Source of the DNA: Neoconidiobolus thromboides FSU 785
Taxonomy: Eukaryota; Entomophthoromycota; Entomophthoromycetes; Entomophthorales; Neoconidiobolaceae
Reading direction: 5' to 3'
Assembly: GCA_025603075.1 (NCBI GenBank)
Contig: MU626360.1
Coordinates: 1 to 64,000 of the forward strand
DNA: 64,000 nt
Shown piece by piece: positions 33,149 to 45,038 of this stretch. Positions within the stretch are counted from its first letter, which is position 1. Each line of letters begins with the position of its first letter. The notes beneath the pieces are model-generated. The model was not told the origin of the DNA and ran no database searches. It saw only the letters and a program-made list of their open reading frames with translations. The position numbers and the translations under genes are program-made.

Positions 33149-35354
33149 TTAAATGGCAGCAGTTTGTTTCTTTAACCAACTTAAAGTAAAATCATCATCT
33201 TTAAGGAGTGGAGATAAAGTATTATAAACTCTTTGATGGTAAGAATTTAAATAATCAACTTCAAATTTAGATAATAAGTCCTTATTAATCAATTTAGTGT
33301 GAATAGGAACCTAAAAAACAAGATACATTAACATTCATCATATTTGTTGTCACAAAATAAAATTTACCAAAGTTACATTTTCAAATCCATAATATTCTAG
33401 ATTACCAAAATTCTTTAAACCTTTTACTTCTTTAACAATCAGTATATTTTCAGTACGAATACCAAATTTGCCATCTTCATAATACCCAGGTTCATTGGTA
33501 ACAGTCATATTAGGCTGTAATGGGATATCTAAATAATTTCTACGGAATCCAATACCTTGTGGACCTTCATGAACGTTGAGGTAAGATCCTACACCATGTC
33601 CAACACCATGACGGAAATCTAAACCACTACGCCATAATGGAGCACGGGTAATGGAATCTAAATGGAAACCTAATTATAAAAATTAAGAACCAATTGTCGA
33701 TATTAAATAATATTCTATTTACCAGTTGTACCCTTTGGAAAAGTTTGAGTTTCTAAGGTAATAACACCTTGTAACACTCTAGTGAAAGCTTCTTTTTCAA
33801 ATTCTGTTGGTGAACCAAAATGCCAAGTACGTGTTACATCGGTAGTACCATCTCTATTGAAGAAAAAATATGTATATTAAAATCCATCTAATAAAAAACT
33901 AAACTAGAATGAAGAATTACTTATATTGAGCTCCTGAATCACAAAGATACATTTGGTTAAGTTGGATTTGATCACATTTTTGATGAGTTGGATGATAATG
34001 AATGATTGCTCCATTAGGTCCAGTAGATGAAATAGTAGCAAAAGAATCCGAAACAAAATCTTGATTGACTTTTCTAAATTCTAATAATTTATCAGCAGCT
34101 TCAGCTTCAGTGATTGGATTTTTAGAATAATCCGATTTGGTAAGTAAATCTTCTAAATAAGCAAAATATTTGACTAAAGCAACTGCATCACGTACATGAC
34201 AATTTCTAAATCCATCTAATTCAATATCATTTTTAATAGCTTTTGCTAATACTATTGGACTAACTCCTAAGGATACATTATCTTTTCCTAGACTTTCTAA
34301 TAATGCTAAACTGGCATTTTTAGGCAATAATATCTTTTCTTGTTTTATAGTGGTACTTAATGTAGTTAAATGTTTTAATATTTCTTCATATTCTTTAATT
34401 ATTACTTTATCACCTAAATATTGTTTAATCTTGTCATTAATTTGTTCTTTATGAATATATAAAGTAACTTCATCATGAGTAATAGTAGCATAAGCAAAAA
34501 ACACTGGATTATAGATGATATCAGAACCTCTTAAATTAAATAACCAAGCAATTTCATCTAAAGCAGAGATAACTAAACCAGAGTATTGATGTTGTAATAA
34601 TTTGGATCGAACTAACTTCAATTTATCTTCAAAAGAAATACCTGAATATTTCAGTTCTAAAATTTCAATTTCATTTTTAGTTCTCTTTGGCTGATTGTTC
34701 CAAACTTGATCAATTAAATTCTCTTCAATAGAAACCAATTTTAATCCTTTGTTCTGAGCATTTAAATTACTTTTAACTAACTCAGCTTCTGAAATGGAAA
34801 TTAGTTTTGAATCAACACCAACCCTTCCATTTTCTGGTAATATACTTGAAATAAAATCATACCATAATGGGGTACTACTTTCTCCTTGTTTTTTTAGTTC
34901 CCAATTGCTATCCAATTGCTCATTAGCTTGTAAATAATATCTTCCATCGGTAAATAAATAAGCCTTTTCTAATCCAATAATAGCAATACCTAATAGGAGG
35001 AGAGGATTAATTTGTCTGAGTTATAAGAGAATGTAGAATAATTTGAAATTACCTGCAGATCCATCGAAACCTGAGATATAACTACGACGTGCATCAACAT
35101 CCGCAGTGTATTCACTCTATAATAGATAAGTATGGTATAATAATATATGAAATTAAGATTACTTGGTGAGCGTCACCGGAAGGTACAATATAAGCATGAA
35201 TGTTATACTCCTGTTTTTTCATCAATTGACGTAATTGATTGACTTGTGAACTAGTATCTATTGGACTCATTGTCGTTATTTTTCTTATAGAGAGTAATGG
35301 ATTGAAGTAGAGTTTGGGTTTTAAAAGAGTTTTGGAAAGAAATGAAAATAACAT
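33149..35354 (-). CDS. Xaa-Pro aminopeptidase (aminopeptidase P, M24B)
   Basis: Six exons: 35163-35354, 35053-35116, 33921-34989, 33723-33853, 33368-33669, 33149-33310. They give 1920 nt and 639 residues. It releases the N-terminal residue before proline. Three-domain layout: two creatinase-N-like domains ([21 protein letters not shown] early on) and the M24 catalytic domain. Metal ligands are seen in [19 protein letters not shown] (two Asp), [10 protein letters not shown] (His), NEPGYYEDG (Glu) and GIRTEN (Glu). The first ~28 residues ([20 protein letters not shown]) look like a mitochondrial presequence. An internal ATG (M29) would give the cytosolic form, so dual targeting by alternative start is possible. 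Confidence 0.93.
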
Positions 35355-35618
35355 GGTAAATAAATTGAGGTGTTTATGAATTGCTTTTTTTCAAGATGGG
35401 AAAGAAGATTATTGGATAGTGATTTCATTTTAGTCATCTATTACGTGGATGGCGTTTTATTTGTTAAGTTTTTATTTTTTCTTCCGAATTGTGTTGCTGA
35501 TTTTGAATGGAAATTACATTTCAATAATAGTCACTTTAGTTTATTAATTATATATAGTAGTAATGACAGAATGAAACAAAAATAATGAGTTAGTATATTT
35601 TTTATTTATTTATTTAAT

Positions 35619-36407
35619 TCAACTAAACTTTACACAATCCAAATTATTTTGTAAAAATAATTTAGCTTTATTTTCTTTTTCTAATACTTTAATACTTTCT
35701 TTTAATAATAACAAGGGTATATTAAAAAATTCTATAATAAATAAACAAATAAAGTTAATATATACTCAATATTATTATACGAATACTATTATATTACCTT
35801 CATTCTTATGGTCTTCATCATCAATTAAATCCATTAATAAAAAAGTTTTATTATTTTGACCGTTATCCTTTACCTGTTAAAAAAGAAACAGACGAATTAA
35901 TTTATTGTATTATAAAAGAATTAGCAATAATATCTATTACCCATTGATAAATAATATCAGCCCATTCATTAGGTTTTCTCCATAATATAATAAATTTCTC
36001 ATCTTCGAATAATACTAATTTACATTTATACATCTCAGTTACAATCTCTTTTAAAAAATCTAAATTCAATTTTCCTAATGAAGAAAATAACATTAACATT
36101 ACATTCTATATTTTTATAGAATAATATAAATATATATTGGAACTTACTTCCTATTTTTTTATTTTCGAAACATTCCATCGATATATCTTGTTTATTGAAT
36201 AAATTTATGTCTAACAAAAATAGACGATGATAATAATAATAATTTAGTATTATTTGTTTCCAATGTTCTATTTGTTCTTCTTGTATTTTAGGCACTATTT
36301 GTTTACTATATTTAGGTTAGCAAATAAGGGTTGAAAAGAGTTGGGGTAATACTAGATTACCTAAATAAAGGCGGAAAATCAAAGATCTTTGGATATTGAA
36401 AACTCAT
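35619..36407 (-). CDS. VPS25: ESCRT-II subunit VPS25
   Basis: Five exons: 36361-36407, 36148-36305, 35941-36074, 35798-35873, 35619-35731. They give 528 nt and 175 residues, the usual VPS25 size. The start MSFQYPKIFDFPPLF is the classic PPxF N-terminus by which VPS25 binds VPS22/VPS36. The middle shows FENKKIGRKLNLDFLKEIV and then FIILWRKPNEWADIIYQWV, matching the second winged helix. The end is LLKESIKVLEKENKAKLF...VKFS. ESCRT-II links ubiquitinated endosomal cargo to ESCRT-III. The 73-nt second intron uses the acceptor at CATTAG|GA; using the nearer AATATAG acceptor breaks the frame. It is divergent from ALG6, with 164 bp between starts. Confidence 0.9.
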
Positions 36408-36571
36408 TTTATAGAAGGGGTTAGTTAATAAAAGAAAAAAATAAAGCTGTGAATGCTTCATAATTATTCGATTTTAATTGGGTGATGGTATTTTCAAATT
36501 TTAAATTTCACATTAATTTCTAAAGAAATATTAATTTTTGTTTTTTTATTTGATTGTTCAATATTTCAATA

Positions 36572-38451
36572 ATGGAAAAAAATAAAGAAGACGTTATCGA
36601 GGATACTACACTCATTAATAAAATCAATAAAAAACTAACTTATTATTATGATACTGACTACCCAATAAAAAACTTTTTATTGATAGTATTAGTAGCCCTA
36701 TTACTTCGATTAACTGTAGCGTTAGGTAACTACTCAGGTAATTCAACACTCTTCTCACATTTACTTCTTATCCACTAACAATCCCCTTTAGGCTTTGGAA
36801 AATCCCCTTTATATGGTGATTTTGAAGCCCAACGACATTGGTTAGAAATTACTTTAAATTTAAAACCTAAAACATGGTATTTTTATGATTTACAATATTG
36901 GGGTTTAGATTATCCACCAGTAACAGGATATCATTCTTTACTATTAGCTAAAATCGGAAATTATATTAATCCAAGTTGGTTTGAATTAGTTACTTCTAGA
37001 GGAAATGAGGATAAAAATTTAAAAATATTTATGAGATTGACAGTAGTTTTTAGTGAAATATTGACTTTTGTTTTACCATTGTTTATGTTTGTTTTGGCTT
37101 GTATGGATATCAAAGCGAAAAAAGAATTGCAATTAAAATCGGTAAATTTATTTATTTATTATATTTAGTTACTTAATTATATATATTGTTATAGTTATTT
37201 ACTCTATCATTTATATTATTTAACCCTTTATTAATCATTATAGATCATGGACATTTTCAGTAAGTAAAATATAAAATAAATTAAAATAAACCAAATTAAC
37301 TTAATTCATTACTTTAGATATAATTGTGTTATGTTAGGATTCTTAATCTTTAGCTTATATTATATTCAACAAAAGGATTATATTAAATGTAGTGTATTTT
37401 TTTGTTTGTGCGTTGGATTTAAACAAATGGCATTATACTATTCATTACCGATATTTGCTTATCTATTAGCCAAATGTTTATTTCCAATGAATTTAATAAG
37501 GTTAATTAAAATTGGTGCTACAGTTATTGTTACTTTTGGTTGTTTATTATATCCTTTAATTTATCAAGAAAATGATTGGCTAGATATTATAAAGCAAGTT
37601 TTTATTAGAATCTTTCCATTACAAAGAGGCTTATTTGAAGATAAAGTAGCTAACTTTTGGTGTAGTTTGAATATTTTAATTAAATTAAGGAATTATTTTA
37701 AAGTGGATGAATTGGCTAAAATTAGGTAAAACTAAACTTTTTATACATTAATAAGATTATAAACGTTAACTATTTATAGTGCTTTAACAACTTTAATCAC
37801 GTGTTTACCCTCATTTTATAAATTATTAAGGAAACCTTCGATGCCCAGATTATTACTAACGTTAACTATCCACTCATTTTCGTTCTTCTTATTTTCATTT
37901 CAAGTACATGAAAAATCTATCTTGTTACCAACACTTCCCTTGTTTTTATTTTTATTTGTTATTAAGGCTTATGATATTAAAAAATGGAATACTACAATTA
38001 CAAATGAAAATGTGGTATTGTTTACTAATGTAGCGATGTTTAGGTAAGAATTTATATGATTTCATTAGTAGTTACTAATGACTAATATATTTTTTAGTTT
38101 ATATCCCTTAATTAAAAAAGATAATTTAATATCCGAATATTATGGATTAATTCTATTTTTCAATACATTATTTAACAATACTTCTATAACTAATAGATAT
38201 AATGTAAGTTTTTTATCTATCCATCATACAACTCTCATAATCAAATTCATCAACCTTTAATTTTTTAGTTGATTTACCTACCGATTATTATATGGCATAT
38301 AGCAGAATTGTTTTTATTACCTCCAACAAAATTACCCGATATTTTTACTGTACTTAATCAAGCGTATGCTTCAGTTGTGTTCTTAGGTTTTTGGCTGATA
38401 TTAAATGTTATTTCCTTCTACAAACCAGTAACTAAAAGTAAAAAAGAATAA
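36572..38451 (+). CDS. ALG6: Dolichyl-P-Glc:Man9GlcNAc2-PP-dolichol glucosyltransferase
   Basis: Seven exons: 36572-36737, 36792-37141, 37195-37259, 37318-37725, 37780-38043, 38098-38203, 38269-38451. They give 1542 nt and 513 residues. ALG6 adds the first glucose to the lipid-linked N-glycan precursor in the ER lumen. A short cytosolic N-terminus precedes the first membrane helix. The lumenal loop then has PLYGDFEAQRHWLEITLNL and WYFYDLQYWGLDYPPVTGYH, the ALG6-type signature (the Asp of GDFEAQRHW is the expected catalytic residue). Further signatures are IDHGHFQYN, LFEDKVANFWC and FQVHEKSILLP. About ten hydrophobic helices are visible. ALG8 would differ in the first loop, so ALG6 is preferred. 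The first in-frame ATG is at 36572; a frame extension upstream begins only at a TTG. Confidence 0.92.
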
Positions 38452-38808
38452 TAAAATAAAATAGCTAGCAATAAAAGTAAATAAAAAAATTAATATATTT
38501 TTATTTGATTTAAAATTCGCTGAATGTAAGCTGTACAGAAATTAAAATTACTGTTATTGTATGTTATGTTTGGATGATAAATTTTATAAGACTTTATTAG
38601 CATAAATGACATAGCTAAAGATTATGTCAAAATGACTGTTAATTGGAATTATTTATAGTAAATGCTTAATATTAGTAGAGGAATTTAATGCCAAAATAGT
38701 TGTAACTAAATCACAATCACTATTAAGTAGAATTATGATCATTATGTACTGAATTGAAATCGTTATGATAAACTTTATTGTTTCGTTGAATAAAACTTAA
38801 TCCATTAT
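38452..38808. other. Intergenic, nothing recognised
   Basis: AT-rich DNA between ALG6 and the promoter block of the intact F-box gene. Confidence 0.45.
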
Positions 38809-38880
38809 GCATTAAAGTTATAGTAATTTTACACAAGTATTATTCAACTAAGCTGGGATTAAAAAGTATATAAAATGGAT
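38809..38880 (+). promoter_or_regulatory. Conserved F-box-family promoter block with TATA box
   Basis: TATATAAA lies at 38867-38874, 92 bp before the ATG of the intact F-box gene. The ~60 bp before it (CATTAAAGTTATAG...CAACTAAGCTGGGATT) align with the same positions upstream of the decayed paralogues at 41.4, 43.9 and 54.1 kb. Confidence 0.6.
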
Positions 38881-38965
38881 ATAATCAATCCTTTGCTTAA
38901 TCTAATTTATAAAGTTTAAAATACAAGTAGATCTAACCTTTTGTTTTCTTCCATTTCACTTCAAT

Positions 38966-40297
38966 ATGAGTTTAACCTTTGAGTTTCTATCTGAGATTTT
39001 ATTAGAAGAAATTTTCAAATATGTGAGTCCAATCGAATTATTTAATCTACAATTCTTAAACAAATATCTATTTAAAGTTGTTAACAATGTTATTAAATTC
39101 AATTTAACTTATTCAATTTATAATGGATACAAATTTAAGGAATACTATGAGTATCAAAATAAATTTATTAAGGAAAATGGAGGACTAATGAAACATGTCA
39201 GTATAGAAGGTAGGACGATTGAATGCTTAAAAGATTTTTTGAATGTAACATCTATAGAATATACACAACTATATAATAATGAAAATAATGATCAGAACAA
39301 CAATAAACTAAAGATGCAACTACCAGGATTAAAGAAATTAGTTATACATTCATCTAATTACGCACAAACGTTGATGTTCTTTAAAGATTACTTAAAGCAA
39401 CTTGAAGTAGTTCAGATTAATAGTCATAATTTTACTATTGAAGATATTATCACAAATTTGAATCCAGCCAAGTTAGGATCACTTGTATTAAATGCAAATG
39501 GTAGTTCTTTATACCTTCAGGGATTAGATATTATCAAAACAAAATTCAATAAGCTAAAGAAATTACAATTGAAGGCAGATAAATATATTTATTCTAGTGA
39601 GAATAACCCAAAAATAAATTTCACTTCTAGTTTAGAATTGAAAATTGAAGGAAAATTTAACAGAGATTTTAGTTTAGACATTCAATATTTTGGTAACTTA
39701 CAGAATTTAAAAAGTGTGATGTTGTTACATAGATATGGTGAATTCTTTAATAGAATAAATAAACGTGTCAACATAAAATCATTAAAGATATGTAATAAGG
39801 TTATTTTGGGGTATTTTGATTCAAGGCATTCGATTGATTACGACTTTTTAAGATTACCCAATCTTAAGCAGATTTATGTTAGTAGTTTAGATAATGAATT
39901 ATTAAAATCAATTTTTTTTTTATCAAATATTAAAACAATTCAAGTTCATGTTTTCCATACTTTTGGTTTTTATAGAGAAATGTTCTATAATATTAGTGAT
40001 GCAAATAGTAAGAATCTTTATACAGAAAAGCGTGGATTGATCCAATGTCCATTTGTAAAAGAAATTGAAGTTAATATTTTTGCTAGTTCTTATGTTAATT
40101 TTCTTCTTTTTTTATCTTTATTCCCAAACCTTGAGATACTTAAGATTACTGATTTTTATTTAATGGGTATAGTAGACACAGAAGTAGAGCTTAAACTAAC
40201 TACTCCGCTGTTATTACTTGTTACTATCCCAGATGAATCAAATTTAGCTTATGAAGAAGTGGAAAAGATCCCAATGTTAAATTGGATTAAATTGTAA
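38966..40297 (+). CDS. F-box/LRR-like protein (intact family member)
   Basis: Single exon, 443 residues. The N-terminal ~45 residues are an F-box: FEFLSEILLEEIFKYVSPIE then LFNLQFLNKYLFKVV. The rest is a run of leucine-rich, asparagine-rich strands (LPGLKKLVIHSSN, LKKLQLKADK, LPNLKQIYVSSLDNE, FPNLEILKITDF), an irregular LRR solenoid. The C-terminus PMLNWIKL recurs in the paralogues. Family knowledge: F-box proteins bind SKP1 and present substrates to an SCF ubiquitin ligase; which target is unknown. It is the only undamaged member seen here; at least four decayed relatives lie at 41.5, 44.0, 51.3 and 52.8 kb. It has lower-complexity AT-biased codons like the accessory region around it. Confidence 0.8.
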   Translation: MSLTFEFLSEILLEEIFKYVSPIELFNLQFLNKYLFKVVNNVIKFNLTYSIYNGYKFKEYYEYQNKFIKENGGLMKHVSIEGRTIECLKDFLNVTSIEYTQLYNNENNDQNNNKLKMQLPGLKKLVIHSSNYAQTLMFFKDYLKQLEVVQINSHNFTIEDIITNLNPAKLGSLVLNANGSSLYLQGLDIIKTKFNKLKKLQLKADKYIYSSENNPKINFTSSLELKIEGKFNRDFSLDIQYFGNLQNLKSVMLLHRYGEFFNRINKRVNIKSLKICNKVILGYFDSRHSIDYDFLRLPNLKQIYVSSLDNELLKSIFFLSNIKTIQVHVFHTFGFYREMFYNISDANSKNLYTEKRGLIQCPFVKEIEVNIFASSYVNFLLFLSLFPNLEILKITDFYLMGIVDTEVELKLTTPLLLLVTIPDESNLAYEEVEKIPMLNWIKL

Positions 40298-40688
40298 ATT
40301 CAATAATTACTATAACTGCAGAATTTAGTTTATTAATATTAAAATATCCTTTACTTTATTTTAAATTAACTCTTGTTTTTAATTTATTCATTACTAATTA
40401 TTTATCATATATTAACAGAAAATATTTGAGTTAATATATAAATTGAAACTATAAAAAATTATTATTATTAAACACCTTTTATTTTACTAATTACCAATAT
40501 AAAATAATTCAATGTCTTAATAGTTTATTTAAATGCAAAGTAACAGCATCAATACTATACAACTTTAAACATATTCATAGTTAATATAATACAAGAATAA
40601 TATGTACTCAATAGCACGTCAAAATTATTTTTTATACAAAAGCTTTTGAGTTATTTATAAAAAATATAAAAAATAAGGCATTTATATA

Positions 40689-40788
40689 TGGGGCTGTTTT
40701 TTTTTAGTTTCATTATTTTTCCATTTTTTAAGCGCTATTTGAGTGGAAAGATTGTAGTAAAATTCTTAAACAAAAAAACACATCCCCA
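40689..40788 (+). mobile_element. 100-bp MITE-like element, copy 13
   Basis: TGGGGCTG...CATCCCCA with TA flanks. It is almost identical to copy 7 (one substitution and one T in a homopolymer by eye) over the whole length. Confidence 0.9.
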
Positions 40789-41131
40789 TATGCTTATATG
40801 AAAGTTTTATGAAGTGTTCGTAAATAAAAATAATAGGAAAAGTTCTAGACAATAAGACATACAAAAATGACTTAATGTATAAATTTGTCTTAATAAGGGT
40901 TAAAGTGATAGTTAATTAAAAATTATTAAAAATTATTAAAAATAGATTGAAGTTAATAATCTAAAGTCACAATATTTATAAGTTTAAATCAGTAATAGTT
41001 TTTCAAACAGAGGTTTTATCATAAATTAGTAAAAATTGACCATTTTACATACACTTATACACTTATAATGCATTTTGTTAGCTTTTTTTCATTGAAAAAA
41101 CTGTGTAAATAATAATTTAAGTATAAATATA

Positions 41132-41231
41132 TGGGGATGTATTTTTGTATTTAAGAATTTTACTAACAATTTTTCTATTTAAATAGCGCTTAGAAAATGG
41201 AAAAAATAATGAAGCCAAAAAAACACTCCCA
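41132..41231 (-). mobile_element. 100-bp MITE-like element, copy 14
   Basis: Reverse orientation: TGGGGATGTATTTTTGTA at the left, ACACTCCCA at the right, TA on both sides. AAATAGCGCTTAGAAAATGG core. Confidence 0.86.
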
Positions 41232-41376
41232 TATGTTTGTAATAAAGCTTAACCTTAGTAGTTAATTAAATGCTAAAATAATCGTAGTCAAGTCAAAGCA
41301 CTATTGATTGATGTCTTAGTTACTGTATGTTAAAGCCTAACCCACTTTTATTAAGACTTCAATATGTCATACACTA

Positions 41377-41437
41377 AAGTTTATATCATTATAGGCAAAT
41401 ATCGTTTAGTTGGTGTGAGATTTAAAAAATATAAAAG
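41377..41437 (+). promoter_or_regulatory. Conserved F-box-family promoter block (in front of a dead copy)
   Basis: TATAAAAG at 41430-41437, 45 bp before the former ATG (41482). The preceding CATTATAGGCAAATATCG and TTTAGTTGGTGTGAGATT match the other family promoters. Confidence 0.55.
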
Positions 41438-41481
41438 GAAATTGAATAAAATCTTTTGTTTAATTTAAATCACACTTTAAC

Positions 41482-42861
41482 ATGAATATAATATTTGAGT
41501 GTTTATCTGAGATTTTACTAGAACAGGTATTTGAATATTTGAATATTTGAATATTTAGACTCAGCTAAGTTGTTTGATCTATGTTTCTTAAATGGGTATT
41601 TGCTTAAGCTTACAAATAATGCTATTAATTAGAATTTAATCTATTTGATTTACAATCAACATAACGATGATGAATTTAAAGACTTTCAAGAAAGATCTAT
41701 AAGGGACAACAGATCATTAATTGAGCATATAAATATAAATGGTGATATAGTTAGATATCTAAATAGTTGTCCAAATATAATATCTATAGTCTATATTCGA
41801 ACAACTAATAATAATCATAATGATAATACCAGTGTTTTTTTATATTTTTGGCAGTAACTACAATGGAATAAAGGCTGAATTACCAGGATCAAAAGGGCTA
41901 ATCATAGATTCATCTAATTATTTACAACCCTTAACATATTTCAACAGGTATTTGAACCAAACGGAGTTTCTTAAAGTCTATGCAATACTATTGCTACAAA
42001 TATCATTAATCCTTTAAATCCAATTGTATCGAAAGTATTAATATTAAGTTTTGGTTATAAGTTACAGCTTTACAGGTTAGATATTATTAAGAAATTCAAG
42101 AAGTTGAGCTTATTATGATTACAGTTAAACAGCTCTGTTTGCACCTCTATTGTATTTAATTCTAAAATGAACTTTATTTCTAAAATTAGCAATTAGTGCA
42201 AAATTTGATAACCTTGATCTTAAATGTTTGGTGATTTAAATGAATTCATAAGTATAAACTTTTTAAATCACAGTACTCAATATTTTAATGTTGGTAATGA
42301 AACTAATAGAATGAATTTAATCATAAGCTGTAATGTTATTGCTTTGAGTGAGTTTGATTCAAATCATGTTATTCCTGATGATTTTTTAAAGCTAATAACG
42401 CTAAAAATAGTTTGTATTACTTATAAAGGCTTTGTTATGTTTAATTTCACCATTGACAAATATTCAAGGCACTCATTTTAGTAGTGTGTATTTCAATGTT
42501 GGGTATGTATTCAATAAATTAATTGAATTGGGAGCGATATTTATAATAAATAGTACGATTCAATAAATTAATTGAATTGGGAGCGATATTTATAATAAAT
42601 AGTACGATTCAATTAAATGGAGTTTTAGAAAAAAGATAATAATTAATCATTTTGGCTATTCACTCGATATATTCTTATGCTTTTATCCCTTTTTCTAAAT
42701 CTTGAGCAGCTTACAATTTCTCATTTTAAAGTAGAAGCCAAAAATACAAGAGTTTAGTATAATATCAACATTAGGTTATTACTTATTACACTTATTACGC
42801 TCAAATCTAACCTAACTTCTTATGAAGGGCTTGAAAAAATCATATTAAATTGAATAAAAAT
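41482..42861 (+). pseudogene. F-box/LRR pseudogene 1
   Basis: It starts like the intact gene (MNIIFECLSEILLEQVFEYL) but the frame breaks inside the F-box. A threefold repeat of TTTGAATA lies there (about 41528-41551). Later segments in different frames still match (PGSKGLIIDSSNY, FDSNHVIPDDFLKL). The tail ends in a mutated ILNWIKL-like stretch near 42850. Many stops and shifts are present and a 49-bp tandem duplication lies inside it. No functional protein is expected. Confidence 0.8.
42509..42606. repeat. Perfect tandem duplication, two 49-bp units
   Basis: Units 42509-42557 and 42558-42606 are identical. Each begins ATTCAATAAATTAATTGAAT. A third partial start (ATTCAATT) follows at 42607. 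It lies within F-box pseudogene 1. Confidence 0.95.
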
Positions 42862-42993
42862 ATAACAGCTTCCTTGTTAGACTTACTATATCATTTGTAA
42901 TAAAATATCTTCATGTTTTATCTTTAAATTGTTTTTTTTTACTTTACAAGATCTTATTGAACAATTGAGTATTACTTTGATTTAGATAGCATA

Positions 42994-43079
42994 TGTGGAT
43001 GTGTTCTTGTGTTTAACAATTTTTCCACTCAAATAATGCCTGGAAAATGGAAAAAGTAATGAAGCCAGAAACATCCACA
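42994..43079 (-). mobile_element. 100-bp MITE-like element, copy 15 (internally shortened)
   Basis: Reverse orientation: TGTGGATGTG...ACATCCACA with TA flanks. Only 86 bp: the usual TTTTACTAAC segment before TTTTTCCACT is missing. Its arms carry a matching G-to-T/C-to-A change on both ends. Confidence 0.84.
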
Positions 43080-43737
43080 TACATTATAGATTTTATAAGA
43101 TTAAAATTAAGACAGTTGTTTAAATAATATTCCCTTTGATCCCCTCTCTCACCATTGAGTAAGAACCTATTTGGAGATGAGAAGTAAAACGAATCTTATT
43201 TCGTCTTTTTGACTCGCTTCCTACCTTATCAGACAACTTCCTTTAATAACTTTGTCTCTTAAGTCAATAAAGTTGAGTAGTTGATTTTTGTTTTATCTAA
43301 TAAAACACTTGTGACTTTGGTCTTTCAAGAGCAAAAAAAGCAATTTTCTAACAGTACTTAAATTAACGTTTAAAAGTTATTATTATCTTTGTATTAATTC
43401 TATTAGCTGATAGTATACAAAAATAGTCAACTATTATTTGAAATGAATTTATACTTTGTTTACATTTAAGCTATTGTAAAAAATAAAATCAATTAGACAA
43501 CATTTCACTATAAAATTAAAACAATTGAATACGGAATACATAAAGATAAATAAATAATTGAAGATCTTAAATGATGAAGAAATCAAGCTATTTTGTATAC
43601 ATTTGTAACGAATTTCAAAAGCTCTCTTTATTTCTAAAAGTTAATTTTAAGTGATTAGAAATAACAAATTATTTATTCGAAATAATCTTTAGTATTAAAT
43701 AATTTAGTCAAAATCATTATAGTCAGGTTTAAGTAAT

Positions 43738-43829
43738 TGGGGATGTTTTTTGGTTTTATTACTTTTTCCATCTTTTAAGTACTATTTACGTGGAAAAATT
43801 GTTAGTAAAATTCTTGAAATACATCCCCA
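43738..43829 (+). mobile_element. 100-bp MITE-like element, copy 16
   Basis: TGGGGATGT...ACATCCCCA flanked by AT on both sides; the segment AACACAAA before the right arm is deleted (92 bp). Confidence 0.86.
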
Positions 43830-43880
43830 ATTATTAAAATTAGTTTTAGTCCTCATATGCTAAAGTAATTCATTGTATAG

Positions 43881-43943
43881 CAAAGTTTAAGTCATTAAGA
43901 GTAATTACTACTTGATTAAGTTAGCATTCAAAAAGTATAAAAG
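43881..43943 (+). promoter_or_regulatory. Conserved F-box-family promoter block (in front of a dead copy)
   Basis: TTCAAAAAGTATAAAAG at 43927-43943, the same 17 bases as upstream of the 54.0-kb copy. Preceded by AAGTTTAAGTCATTA and TTGATTAAGTTAGC as in the other members. Confidence 0.6.
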
Positions 43944-43995
43944 AAAAACAAAGTGGAATCTCCTTTATTTTACAATTTTATTTGAAAGGAGTATA

Positions 43996-45021
43996 AAATT
44001 TGAGTATTTATCCAAAATTTTATTATAAGGTATTTTCAAATATGTGAACCTAATTGAGTCATTGGACCTGTGTTTTTTAAATATTTGCTAAAAGCTATAG
44101 GCAAAGCTATCAAATTTAAGTTAACTCATTCGATTTATAATCAATATAAGTGTAATGGATATCAAGGCTATCAAGAGAACTTTATTAAAGAAAATGGAAA
44201 GCTAATGGGGCATGTAAATACAGCTGACAAAACACTTGAAAATTCAAATCATTATTCAAACATTGCATCTATAGTCTATAAATAATTAATTATTGTATAC
44301 AAAAAAGGGTTTGATAATTATACCAAGATAGAAATTAAGCGTCCACAGGTAAAAAGATTAAATATGTCCTCAATAATTACACATATTCATTAACTTTATT
44401 TAATAACTATTTAAACCAACTTGAAGTGTTTAAACTTAATAGAGATAATTCCAAAATTAAAGACAGTATTAAAGATTTAAACCCAAATAAATTAAAGTCA
44501 CTTATATTGAATACAAGTCATATATTATTGTACCTTTATGGATTATATACTATTAAAATAAGATTTAATAAGTTAAAAGTGTTATATTCAAGTACTCAGG
44601 AACATTTAGACGTTAGAGAAAATAGCTCAGAGATAGGCTTTATTTCTAGCTTGGGATCAAAAATTGTAAGAGTATTTACTTTTAATTTTAATGTCGCTTC
44701 CTTTAGCAACTTATGGAATTTAAAAAGTATAGCATCATTTATTAGATAAGTGGGTTGATAAAATATGTATTTGTAGAACAAATCGAGATAGATTATTTTC
44801 ATAGCATATTTGAAAACTTCTTTCATTTCTTATAACTAACTCTATTTCTAAATCTTAAGCTATTTGAAACTAAGGAGATTTTGCCTCTTGATGTAGGCTC
44901 AATATTTGAACTTAAGCTTATTACTCCACTATTATTGTTTGGCAGTATTTTATCCGACCCAGATCTAGATTATTATAATCAAATAGAAAGTATTATAGTA
45001 TTAGATTGGATAAAGCTATAA
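43996..45021 (+). pseudogene. F-box/LRR pseudogene 2
   Basis: The start codon is lost (the F-box begins FEYLSKILL). Frames shift around 44070 and 44290, but long pieces remain. These are KYLLKAIGKAIKFKLTHSIY, DLNPNKLKSLILNTSHILLY and a C-terminus ITPLLLFGS...VLDWIKL ending at TAA 45019-45021. The middle third of the LRR region is deleted compared with the intact gene. Confidence 0.8.
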
Positions 45022-45038
45022 ATCCGATAAGCAATATA

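Larger units (their letters stand above)
40298..41376. other. Intergenic stretch with two element copies
   Basis: This holds the elements at 40689 (+) and 41132 (-). No gene seen. Confidence 0.55.

Noticed and set aside
35370-35585. 71-codon plus-strand frame between aminopeptidase P and VPS25
   Set aside because: Lies in the upstream region of aminopeptidase P; no domain and AT-driven composition.
36035-36295. Independent 86-codon gene on the minus strand
   Set aside because: It is exon 2 of VPS25 read through its intron.
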